From Phoenix dactylifera (taxonomy: Eukaryota > Streptophyta > Magnoliopsida > Arecales > Arecaceae): a DNA stretch of 64,000 nucleotides. Shown piece after piece: positions 1-8,865 of the stretch; the stretch's first letter is position 1, and each line of letters starts with the position of its first letter. The stretch is taken from assembly GCF_009389715.1 (NCBI RefSeq), contig NC_052399.1, positions 20,825,045 through 20,889,044 of the forward strand, written 5' to 3'. The translations under genes were made by a program, and so were the position numbers. The notes beneath the pieces were generated by a model. That model made no database searches, was not told where the DNA came from, and saw nothing but the letters and a program-made list of their open reading frames with translations.

Positions 1-884
1 TTTGTATAATGATTTCCCTTTGGGGCCGGTTCATTATATATGATGCAACTATTCAATTTCATGAAATGATGATAAAAAGACTCTTTATTGATTAAATTAA
101 ACTAAAGCATTCTAAAATTTATGGGATGCTTTGGCTCGTCACCACAAATATGCACAAATTTAATCATTTATATGCCTTTTCCTACATAAGATGCTTTGGC
201 TCGTCTCATGCATATATCATCCTTTTATCATGAAAAAATATGAATAATTTAAACAATCATGTATCATCATAAGAAAGCATCTATCATTTATGTAATAAAT
301 TCATTACAGGGACCAATATGTAATAATCGGTGTACTGTTCTGTAATAAATCCTAAGTACAGGGATCAAATAAATATATTTTAGGACCTTCCTGTAACTCA
401 ACTTTCTTCTGGGGACCGTATATGAATTTCTAAAGCCCCTTTTTCAGAATAACATATTATCAGGGGTTTAACTGCAAAATGCACAGTTTAGTCAAAAGGA
501 TTCGAGTTTCGGGTTGCGGGCCGAGACCCAATAACCCGAAACTGTTAATCCCTTCACCCCCTTTTTCTTTTATCTTTTTTTTTTTTATTTAAATGGATTC
601 GGATTTCGGGTTGGATTCAATGCCCCGAAACCCGAAACCCATCTCTTCATCTTCTTCCCCAAATCGTGATAGGAAAACAGGGAAGAGCCAAACCGGCAAG
701 CCATCCTTTCCCAAACGACGGCGGCGCAACCCCCGCCGCCGGCCGTAGGCATAGCCGCAGGCCGCAGGGGTGGCCGCAGGGTGGGGCCGGAGGCCGGGGC
801 CGGCCGCGGAGGCCGCGGGGTTCGGCCGCAGGGTGCGGCCGCAGCCCGCGGTCGCGGGCCGCAGGGGCGTCGGCCGGGCGCCGT

Positions 885-960
885 GGCAGCGGCCGGCGCC
901 GCTGGCAGCGGCCGGCGCCGCTGGCAGCGGCCGGCGCCGCTGGCAGCGGCCGGAGCCGCT
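885..960. repeat. 19-bp GC-rich tandem repeat, four copies
   Basis: Four head-to-tail copies of a 19-base unit beginning GGCAGCGGCCGGCG occur at 885-903, 904-922, 923-941 and 942-960. Only the last copy shows a change. The array sits in the GC-rich block of the element above. Confidence 0.9.
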
Positions 961-1248
961 TAGCGGCGGGCCGCAGGCCATGGCGGCCAATTTTTTTTTT
1001 TTTTTTTTTCTTTCTTTGCCCGCGGTGGCCATGGCGGCCACGGCGGGTTGCAGCCGCTGCCTGCTCGCCGGGGGCGGGTCGCAGCGGCAGCCGGGGACGG
1101 CGGTTACTGAACGGTGGCCCTGTTGGCCACCGGTTGGGACGGGGAGGGCCGCGACCGAGACCCGCCGCAGCGGCGGCCATGGCAGCGGCTCTCCCTTCCT
1201 TGTTTTCTTGTTCCAAAATGGAAGAAGGGGAAAGATGGGAAGAGTTTA

Positions 1249-1291
1249 GTCCCACATCGGCCAGAGAAAAATTTTTCTTATGTTTAAATAA
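1249..1291 (+). promoter_or_regulatory. Match to plant snRNA upstream sequence element (USE) plus TATA-like box
   Basis: GTCCCACATCG at 1249-1259 matches the plant USE consensus RTCCCACATCG exactly. A TATA-like TTTAAATAA follows at 1283-1291, 23 bases after the USE. Plant snRNA promoters use a USE and a TATA box at fixed spacing. No snRNA is recognisable downstream, and the motif lies inside a retroelement, so function is doubtful. Confidence 0.3.
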
Positions 1292-1374
1292 CATCGGGGT
1301 CTCTGTCTTTGCAATTCAAAAGATCATACGGGTATATTCTATTTTGGAATTCAATCCACCCGCTCTGATACCAT

Positions 1375-1766
1375 TGATGGAATTGATTAACTTAATGAAA
1401 TATAAATCATACCTTGATTCGCTAAATCCATCTTTAATTGCGCTCTGGGCTTTGAAATGCGTGCGCAGCCTTGATCACCGGTGATCTGAACAGAGATTAG
1501 CGACTGATCTTCTGGAGAGAGAGCTCTTAATGCATGTATTAGAGAAGGGGTCTGACAGGCTATTTATAGCCCTCTCCAGGGACCAAACGCCGTGATTAGT
1601 TACACCCGTGAAGAGTCACCCCCCATCAAGGCAACCTTTCACTGCAGTGCAATTACCTTAATGCCCTTGCCATTATCAAGATTTACGAAATTCAAGGGAC
1701 ACTTGTCAAGATGTGGGTTCTAATTAAACGGGATCAGGGTTTAATTAAATAGGATCCAATCCAACA
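1375..1766 (-). mobile_element. LTR of a tRNA-Met-primed retroelement
   Basis: The 392-base segment runs TGATGG...CCAACA, so its ends are TG/CA on either strand. Immediately to its left, 1362-1373 reads GCTCTGATACCA, the reverse complement of TGGTATCAGAGC, the usual plant initiator-Met tRNA primer-binding site. This places the 5' LTR on the right and the element on the minus strand. On the minus strand the LTR contains a TATA-like CTATAAATAGCC (near 1560-1572), as expected for a U3 promoter. The matching second LTR would lie left of the window. Copia elements commonly use this primer site, but the superfamily is not provable here. Confidence 0.7.
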
Positions 1767-2049
1767 ATATTTATCTAAAAATTCATTAGTTTTTATTCGA
1801 GAAGGAAAGAAAAAATAAGCATCTTCGTTTTGTTTGAAGCTTTGCAATCCAATGTCAAAAATCTTCTTTATCTTGAGTTAGATATTGGTGATTTCTTTGC
1901 AACATCATCCTTCAGGTTTGGAACCAAATTAATCGCCTCCATAAATAGTGAAACTTTCAAGAATCCATTTAAATACTTCAGTCTATTGTTCGGCAGTGAA
2001 ATGAATATGCTACTGGATTTTTCATCATTGGTCAACTAGACCATTTTTT

Positions 2050-2840
2050 CTAACCCTTTGTTTGGTACGAAGGATGGATCGGAAGGAGGATGGATAAAAA
2101 ATAAAAGATGGATTAGAGATCTCCCATCCATCCTCATGTATGTTTGGTGAACTATGGAAGAATGGATAGATATGATATTGTTACTAAATTATCCTTTGGT
2201 AAAAAAAGTATTATCAATTTATAACACTTATTTATGCAAAAGAAGTAGGACAATATATAAACTTATAATCTTTATGATACAAAATTATATTAAAAATATA
2301 AAATTTTAATTTTAATTTTATAATTTACTTTAAAAATAATTTTATAAATTAATTATATGTGAATTAATATATATATTAACTATATAAATAGCTAATTAAT
2401 TTATAATTTAATTTAAATAGTTAATTAATTATATATATAATTAGATAAAAATAGTGAATATCAATAGAAAAATAGAAGACAATTCTAAGTATTTACTTAT
2501 AATTATCAAAATTATGTACTAAAATTAAAATAATTAGTAACAAAATTAAATAGTATGGGGTTAATAGTATAGATAAGATAATATATGTATAATAATAAAA
2601 AAATGAAGAAGTGTCAGGATTTTGTCAAAAAAATTAATAAGAGGTAATTTTGGCAACATAGAAATTCATTCCTCGCATATTCCATCAGTCCTTCTCTGCA
2701 TCCTTCCAAATTGGAAGGATGCAAATTGGCGCGACGAGCAATCCCTCCTTTTTCATCCAACATTCTTAAAATTTTTTGAATCAAATAGCAGATGAGGCCA
2801 TCCATCTTTTCTCTCATGATCTCAACCAAACACATAGTTT
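2050..2840. mobile_element. Probable non-autonomous inverted-repeat element (MITE-like)
   Basis: About 790 bases begin with CTTTGTTTGGTACGAAGGA and end with a segment whose reverse complement starts TGTGTTTGGTTGAG, giving loosely matching inverted ends. The interior is strongly AT-rich with no coding potential. The two ends carry related GGAAGGATG-type words in opposite orientation. A 27-base palindrome lies at 2697-2723 (arms TGCATCCTTCCAA and its complement around a single A). Target-site duplications were not clear, so the exact ends and the superfamily are uncertain. Confidence 0.45.
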
Positions 2841-4142
2841 GAGTTTACTTCTTCTGTTTTACATGATCCAAAACGTTGTTTCAAAAAAAAAATCGCTTTT
2901 CCCTGGCAGATAGTGTGATATGATCTTCTAGATTGGAAGCTTAGTTAGATAACTACACTGTAAAGACTGTGCTAATCAATACATCCAAAATAGAAGACCA
3001 GCATCCCATATTTCCTTAATTACACACCACAAATTCTAGTTCATCATGCGAGATATCAACTCTGTCTCCATCTTATAACTGTTCCACCACAAGGACCTGC
3101 ACCCACCTCCCATCTTTAATAATATTTCCTTTCCAACAATGCTCCTACCCAACTTTTGTATAAATAGTGGGCATTCTCTTTGGACTATGTATAAGATATC
3201 AAAGTTTTCCCCTCAGAAAACTGTTATATCTGATTGCATGGCCTACCAAAGTTCCATGGAAGAAAATAAAAGCAATAGCCTGGAATAATTATTATTTCAA
3301 CGAAACGTGACATGGAAATTGATTTCCAGCATCTCAAAAACAAAAGGCCAAAGAAGTACGGAATTCCAAAAGCCAATAACATATTAGTGATGTCAACTAA
3401 TATCATCTCAATTTCACCTACCGGAGCATAAAGTCTACTCTAATTACATCCATCTCGGTTCCATTGCAACCCAAGTTAAAATGACATATTGGTTTCAACT
3501 TTCTGATATCAACATCTCATGCTAGACTGCAAATCATGGCACTTGCAAATGGTTTACGTAAGGCTACCATTTTTCTTCTGAGAAAATTCTTTTGTGATCG
3601 TTTCTAAGACGATATATCACTATATTTTCAACTAATATATACGTATCACTGGTAGAAGGTCAAATGGTGGATGCCCCATACCAATCACTGGAGATTTTTG
3701 GTTGGCCTATCACGTACCAGCCGATCAAATAAGAGAGGAGAGCATTTTTAGAATATTCTTAGGATCGAAATGATCGAAACGTTCTTGCCCTAAGTGGTTG
3801 AGAATTATTTATTCCTATCTACCTAATGCTTTAGATTTACTCCTTTCCTTGTCTGCTGTCTTTTAAGTTTTAATAACCCTTTCAATTATATCATTGCAAT
3901 TTGAGAGGGCAATTCAACTGGATTTTTTGCATCTCTAGTAGCTACTCTCTCTGATAATTCTACACAGGTTGTATCGGCGTATCCTGTCAAACTGTAGCCC
4001 GTCGAGTGTAGTTTGTTTTTACACTTCTAACACATGTATCTTTAAATTTTGGCGCATGGTAGGCCAATTTAGATGGAGTGATGCATTTGTATCCTTTAAT
4101 ATATAATGCAGCCTCCTATATTGATGCATCTGCTATGCATCG
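2841..4142. other. Intergenic DNA, nothing recognised
   Basis: AT-rich sequence with only short ORFs on both strands and no recognisable domain, RNA gene or repeat boundary. Confidence 0.6.
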
Positions 4143-4320
4143 GCATGTGTGTCATCGTCGTCGTCGTCGTCATCGTCTTCTCCGAATTAACCAATATAAT
4201 TAAGCATTGATGTGTTAGCTCAAAAAAGTGTGCATGTGTGTCATTGTCGTCGTCATCATCATTTTCCCAATTGACCAACATAATCGAGCATTGATATGTT
4301 AGCTCGAGAAAGTATGCATG
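4143..4320. repeat. 89-bp tandem duplication containing a GTC microsatellite
   Basis: Two diverged copies start at 4143 and 4232. Each begins GCATGTGTGTCAT, passes through a (GTC/ATC)n tract, and continues through similar sequence ending near GTTAGCTC. The trinucleotide tract is longer in the first copy. Confidence 0.8.
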
Positions 4321-5295
4321 CCTGAAAGGAGAGCTCAGCAAGCCTGCATTTGTAGCCATCTTTAACAGGGTATGTGGTGAAATGCCCCAACATTACATGG
4401 AGGCAACATATTAGGGATTTTAGATGATGAGAGTTTTGGATTCGGCACTACTCTGAGAAACGAGATTTCTTTTTCATGCCATCCAAGCAATAGAGGGCAA
4501 TAATTGTGAGAATGGACAGGGCATCAAACGTGGAGTAGGTTAGCATGATCTCAAGATATAATTAAGGACACAAGTTTATCTTGATAAGTAACTTGTGATT
4601 AGTATTTTTTTTATTTTTTTTCTTGGAGAAATATGATTAGCTTATCTAATGACATGATTAGAACAATTACTTCCATAGAGACTTACTGCATCTTAGACAT
4701 GCATTATTATATTCATGTATATATTCAAATAAATCAAAATGTGCCCTTGCATGTTGTGTAATGATTATTCATGAATCTCATTATGATGTAGCCAAAATAA
4801 TTTCTTTAGTTTTTAATCAGAAGTTATTTTTTAAGCTTAACTGATGAATCCAATGAATGTTAAGATTTTGCAAACATGTGTGGGAAGCAATTATTATGCT
4901 AATTACTTAGAGCATGAGATGTGGACCAGAACTAATCAATAAGTTGTGTTAGGTGCAACCGGCAAAGAGTAATTGACATTTAGCACCACATAGGAAAAAA
5001 CAAGTACGGAAAAGTATAGGGGTGTAAGTTGAGTAGAGTATGAACCAGAAGAAATTATGTCGTACATTATACCAACAATTTTATCTTGCTCCTATCGATT
5101 CTATTCATTATGCCCTTATCTGGATGATTACTTTATGGAAACAAAATGAGATGACTGGCATGATGCACGATCATACAGACGCACATGGTGAATGATATAA
5201 TTTTTACTATTTATTGGTGCTCTTAAGTATGAGGATGTACCTCACGTCACCTTGCAAAACTACGAGCACTGAGAAGCCATGTTGGCTATCCTAGA
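4321..5295. other. Intergenic DNA, nothing recognised
   Basis: AT-rich with no supported gene or repeat. Confidence 0.6.
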
Positions 5296-5432
5296 TGTGA
5301 GGACCCATGCGGATGTGTGTTTAGTCTCACATTGGTTATTCGCTGGGTAGATCTTGGATACTTATACAGGATTAAGAAATCCAAATAATACATTCGGACT
5401 AGTCATTTTGGGTGAGGTCCTGAATTGTTACA
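5296..5432 (+). mobile_element. Possible short LTR (TRIM-like) remnant with USE-like motif
   Basis: The segment runs TGTGAGGACC...TTGTTACA, about 137 bases, and begins TG and ends CA like an LTR. It contains GTCTCACATTG (5324-5334), a two-mismatch form of the plant USE, followed 27 bases later by TTATACAGG. No partner LTR, target duplication or clear primer-binding site was found, so this is a tentative call. Confidence 0.3.
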
Positions 5433-6001
5433 GTGAAAATGTGTGGTTTCTGGATGCATGGGCTCCAACTGTGGCTCCACCAACGCAGGCAAAGGAGGGG
5501 ACGTCAGAGACGACGATCGCTAAACCTAATCATATATTGATAAATTATTATAATTTTTTGTTACGCTGACAGCTTGACTGGTCTCCGCCACCTTGGAAGC
5601 ATATACTTCCATATAAGAGCTGTAAAGAGCTACATGGACCCCCGTACACCAAGCAGTTAACTTAATCAGATCCTTGAAGTAGACTGGAAGGATGGGTCAC
5701 GTGTTACGGTAGTTCTTTGTCTTCTTTTTAGAAAAATCACATGTTACGTTGTCTGTCTCGGAGAGGAAGGTGGTGCATGGTTCCGGATAGATGAGGATAT
5801 ATATTGCCAAACATCAACCAATTCAAATTGTATAGAGATATTTTTTGGTGTCACCTATCAAGTTGATAGATCTGTACCATCTGTTAGACTTATTCAATTT
5901 GTTTTTATTACACGTACTATTATCCCGTATATTTGGTCTCTAGCATGATGCTTTTGATTTAGCCTTCTTCATCGAAATGATTCTTAGTCAATTCCTGTGT
6001 A
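5433..6001. other. Intergenic DNA up to the assembly gap
   Basis: No gene or repeat recognised. The short ORF spanning 5354-5569 has no family resemblance. Confidence 0.5.
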
Positions 6002-6101
6002 NNNNNNNNNNNNNNNNNNNNNNNNNNNNNNNNNNNNNNNNNNNNNNNNNNNNNNNNNNNNNNNNNNNNNNNNNNNNNNNNNNNNNNNNNNNNNNNNNNN
6101 N
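6002..6101. other. Assembly gap of 100 N
   Basis: Exactly 100 N, the conventional filler for a gap of unknown size. Features on the two sides may be further apart than shown, or wrongly joined. Confidence 0.98.
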
Positions 6102-6211
6102 CGGATCCCCAAAAAACGAATTATTAAATGTTCCTATAAACGACTAATAACGGAGCGTAACCTCAAATATATTAAGCTACATTCATTAAAAGAAAGCTGG
6201 TAACATTGATT

Positions 6212-6238
6212 AAAGAAAGAAAGAAAGAAAGAAAGAAA
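6212..6238. repeat. (AAAG)n microsatellite
   Basis: A run of about seven AAAG units close to the right edge of the assembly gap. Confidence 0.9.
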
Positions 6239-6691
6239 TTGTACTCTGACCGTGTGTAGAACTATTTGGCACAAAATTTATATTATTATTAGAAAAAGGA
6301 TCTAACCATCTCATAATGTCGTGAAACACATGGAGATATTTTTCTTGCAATATCCAAAGCAAGATCAGAAAACCGGGTCACGAGCTAATACTAGTTGATG
6401 GATTTATTAGTGTCTATAATAAACTTTCTATCTAAATCAAAAACGGGGTTTAACAAGAAAAAGAAGGAAAAACTTGCAATACAACTAATGTAGAGCACTA
6501 AATTAGCAATTTGACAAATATTCTTCCCTTAGGTTACTCAAATTTCGTCGACACAAATATCATCTCTCTAAAAATCAAAAAAATTTTGAAAAAAAAAGAC
6601 GCATTTATTATGTAATGCCAATGAACCAAGAATCGAGAAAAAATAAAGAAGAAAACTAAAAGAAAAGGCCTCAAGAAAGCACCACACTGAC

Positions 6692-6944
6692 CTATCACCA
6701 GATCTTCCACGGCTATTGCCCCGAGCTGCAGGAGGGGAAGAACCGATACACCCACCAAGAGAAAAGTCCTCCTGTGCGAGGAACCGCTCGTATCGCCCTG
6801 AGGCGAGGCCATGGCCACCCCTACTTTCTTCTTCGCAACCTTTCGATGAGAACACGGCAAGAGAGAAGGGGAGGACCCGGAAGGGAAGAAGGGTAGAGAG
6901 AGGCGTGACTGCGAGAAGGTCGAGCTCTCCGATAAAAACCCCAT
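6692..6944 (-). CDS. Orphan first exon of a probable chloroplast thylakoid-lumen protein (partial)
   Basis: From ATG at 6944 the minus strand encodes about 84 residues. It starts MGFLSESSTFSQSRLSL, a Ser-rich, acid-poor stretch typical of a chloroplast transit peptide. It later shows SSHRRTFLLVGVSVLPLLQL, a twin-arginine pair followed by a hydrophobic run, as in Tat-type thylakoid transfer domains. Translation reaches AVEDLVI just before a strong donor, AG|GTCAGT, at 6691-6686. The open frame past that point turns Phe-rich and is read as intron. No second exon is visible between here and the gap at 6101, so the rest is missing, in the gap or lost. The family cannot be named; PsbP-like and FKBP-type lumen proteins have this kind of N terminus. 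It may be functional with unsequenced exons, or a fragment. Confidence 0.5.
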
Positions 6945-7099
6945 TTTTCCCCCGAATTCTTTGAAAGAAAATATCGTTAGACAGCACTATGTCTTTCTTC
7001 CTTCCCCCGGTCACCCCATCCGTAGGTTTTCTTTGTCCTTTTCTTTTCTTTTCTTCTCTTCTCTTTAGCGCCATCCACTTTGCCAAGATCAAGCAGCCA

Positions 7100-7560
7100 C
7101 TACCCTGCCCCTGGCTCCAGGTAAAGGCCTGAGAAATTCCGTACGTCTACGCCTCGCTCTCGCAAATCTAACGCGTCCGTCTTCGGATGGCCAGAAGAGA
7201 ACATTGATCGTACGGTGGATGATTCAAAATAGGAGGACTGGGTTTTACCGGGCCAACTCTATTGGAGCTTTTGGCGAGGGCCAAGCATCGCACCAACAGC
7301 AGCCGAGTCTTGAGAGATAGGGGGATATAATAGATCTTCTTGTCATGCCAGCTCAGCTAATACTTTTTCTAATAATAAGCCGATGAAGAAAGGTAGCTCA
7401 ACCGGACAAAGAAATTCTATCCCTGCGAATTGAGTTTATATATATATATATATTAGTAGCTCACACATAAAAGATATAAGTATGGTCCAAAAAATCAGAC
7501 AATAAAAAAATATATAAAGAAAACAAAATAGAAGCATGGTTCTTGCAGATAAAATTTTCG
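7100..7560. other. Upstream region of the orphan exon; short TA tract
   Basis: Moderately GC-rich DNA just upstream of the minus-strand exon, probably its promoter region, then AT-rich sequence with a short (TA)n tract near 7439-7453. No other feature recognised. Confidence 0.4.
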
Positions 7561-7848
7561 GAATAATGAGCTGTATAGAATGCTATACAAATTACAGCGC
7601 TATGCAAATGGAGTTTGGCCGCGTATTTCTCGTATACTTGCATCTTTTAAACTTGTTCATGATGGAAATGGAACTTTGGTATAACTCAACAAGATTAAAT
7701 ATAAGAATAATGGGCTGTATAGAATGCTATCCAAATTACAGCGCTATGCAAATAGAGTTTGGCCGCGTACTTCTCGTATACTTGCATCTTTCAAACTTGT
7801 TCATGGTGGAAATGGAACTTTGGTATAACTCAACAAGATTAAACATAA
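7561..7848. repeat. 144-bp tandem duplication, two copies
   Basis: Copies at 7561-7704 and 7705-7848 are nearly identical, with only a handful of substitutions. They share phrases such as CTGTATAGAATGCTAT and TTACAGCGCTATGCAAAT. An ORF runs through both copies because the period is a multiple of three, but it resembles no known protein. Confidence 0.95.
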
Positions 7849-8740
7849 AACTATAAAAGCGGGAAAGAAATCCGAGGCACAGCCGAGCAACATGCCATGC
7901 CTAGTTAGAATCTTTGGTACAATTTTTTTTCACATAATTTGAAATTTAGTGGCATAGTTAATATTTCTTCTATGATTACCCTTCTTCCGCTCTCAACTTC
8001 TCCTCCTCATTAGATTTGCAAATCTCATATTCTCCATTGTGATCAAGAAGGGCCCTTCTAGAGCTTCACATTTTCTTTGAAAAACCTGTACCAATTGGTC
8101 CAGAGAGAAAAATTGCCATCTCTTTCGTAACGAGAGAATCTATAATTAATTTTAGGCAATAAAAAATTTACCATATCATGATTTGGACTTATTTATCCAA
8201 TGGATGCTGCTTTCTCTTTTACAAAAGAATTTTTTTAAGACATTTAATTTTTGCCATGCTTTCTCTTTTACATAAGTATTTATGGTTTTGGAAATTGTTA
8301 TATCACAGAACAACTGAAACCCAAAAAATAAAATTAGTATTTATAAATAAATCAAATATTTTAAACAATTAATGGCATTTAGCTACATCAATCACAAAAA
8401 AATAATAAAGTAATATCTAATAGTCCTTATTTTATTTATTTTTGGAAAAATCAAGAATTGGTAGCCAATAAATGGAGGCTTGGTGGTCAAGAAATAGGGA
8501 TTTGATATGGTACCTTTTTTTCTAAAAGATTTGCAAAATACCTTCTCAATTGAATAAATTTTCCCTTTAGTGGGTCATAAATCACGTTATCTGATGATCA
8601 ATGCTAATCCAACCGAATGGACGGTAGTAACTGGAAGATCCAAGTCGAGATTGGTGCGGCGATTATACGCTAAATATTTCACTTATACCATGATCCCGAA
8701 AATACCCTCGAAAGGCGGGAAAGACCCTCTTTGCGAGAGC
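7849..8740. other. Intergenic DNA, nothing recognised
   Basis: AT-rich sequence becoming more GC-rich near 8580-8740, just before the RTEL1-like pseudogene. Confidence 0.5.
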
Positions 8741-8749
8741 CTATAAACC
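8741..8749 (+). promoter_or_regulatory. TATA-like box upstream of the RTEL1 pseudogene
   Basis: CTATAAACC lies about 115 bases upstream of the ancestral start codon at 8866. With the retained introns this points to a duplicated genomic copy rather than a reverse-transcribed one. Confidence 0.4.
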
Positions 8750-8865
8750 GGACCGACCGTTGTTCTTCTTTTCCCTTCATGTTGTGTTTTTCTTAGGGAT
8801 GCTCTCCGGGGTTTCACCAAAACATCTAGGAAAAGTTCAAGAAACCCCAAAACATCTCCGAGGAG

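Larger units (their letters stand above)
1..1374 (-). mobile_element. Internal region of an LTR retroelement, cut by the window edge
   Basis: This lies just inside the LTR at 1375-1766 and next to its tRNA primer-binding site, so it is read as the element's internal region running leftward on the minus strand. It holds no gag or pol domain that I can recognise. Positions 1-490 are AT-rich, with a short phrase (GATGCTTTGGCTCGTC) repeated near 124 and 188. Positions about 700-1200 are an extremely GC-rich, low-complexity block that opens long ORFs in several frames, all Ala/Arg/Gly/Pro-rich and not credible as protein. Lack of coding capacity suggests a non-autonomous (LARD-like) element. This is inference, because the other LTR is not in the window. 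Confidence 0.45.

Noticed and set aside
666..1484. Long Ala/Arg/Gly/Pro-rich ORFs in several frames
   Set aside because: They arise from GC-rich low-complexity DNA in which stop codons are rare; no domain, and overlapping frames are equally open.
4155..4180. GTC/CGT repeat as a coding poly-Asp tract
   Set aside because: It belongs to a microsatellite within a tandem duplication; the Asp-rich minus-strand ORF has no other support.
7536..7856. 106-codon ORF across the 144-bp duplication
   Set aside because: The frame is open because the period is divisible by three; no similarity to a known protein.
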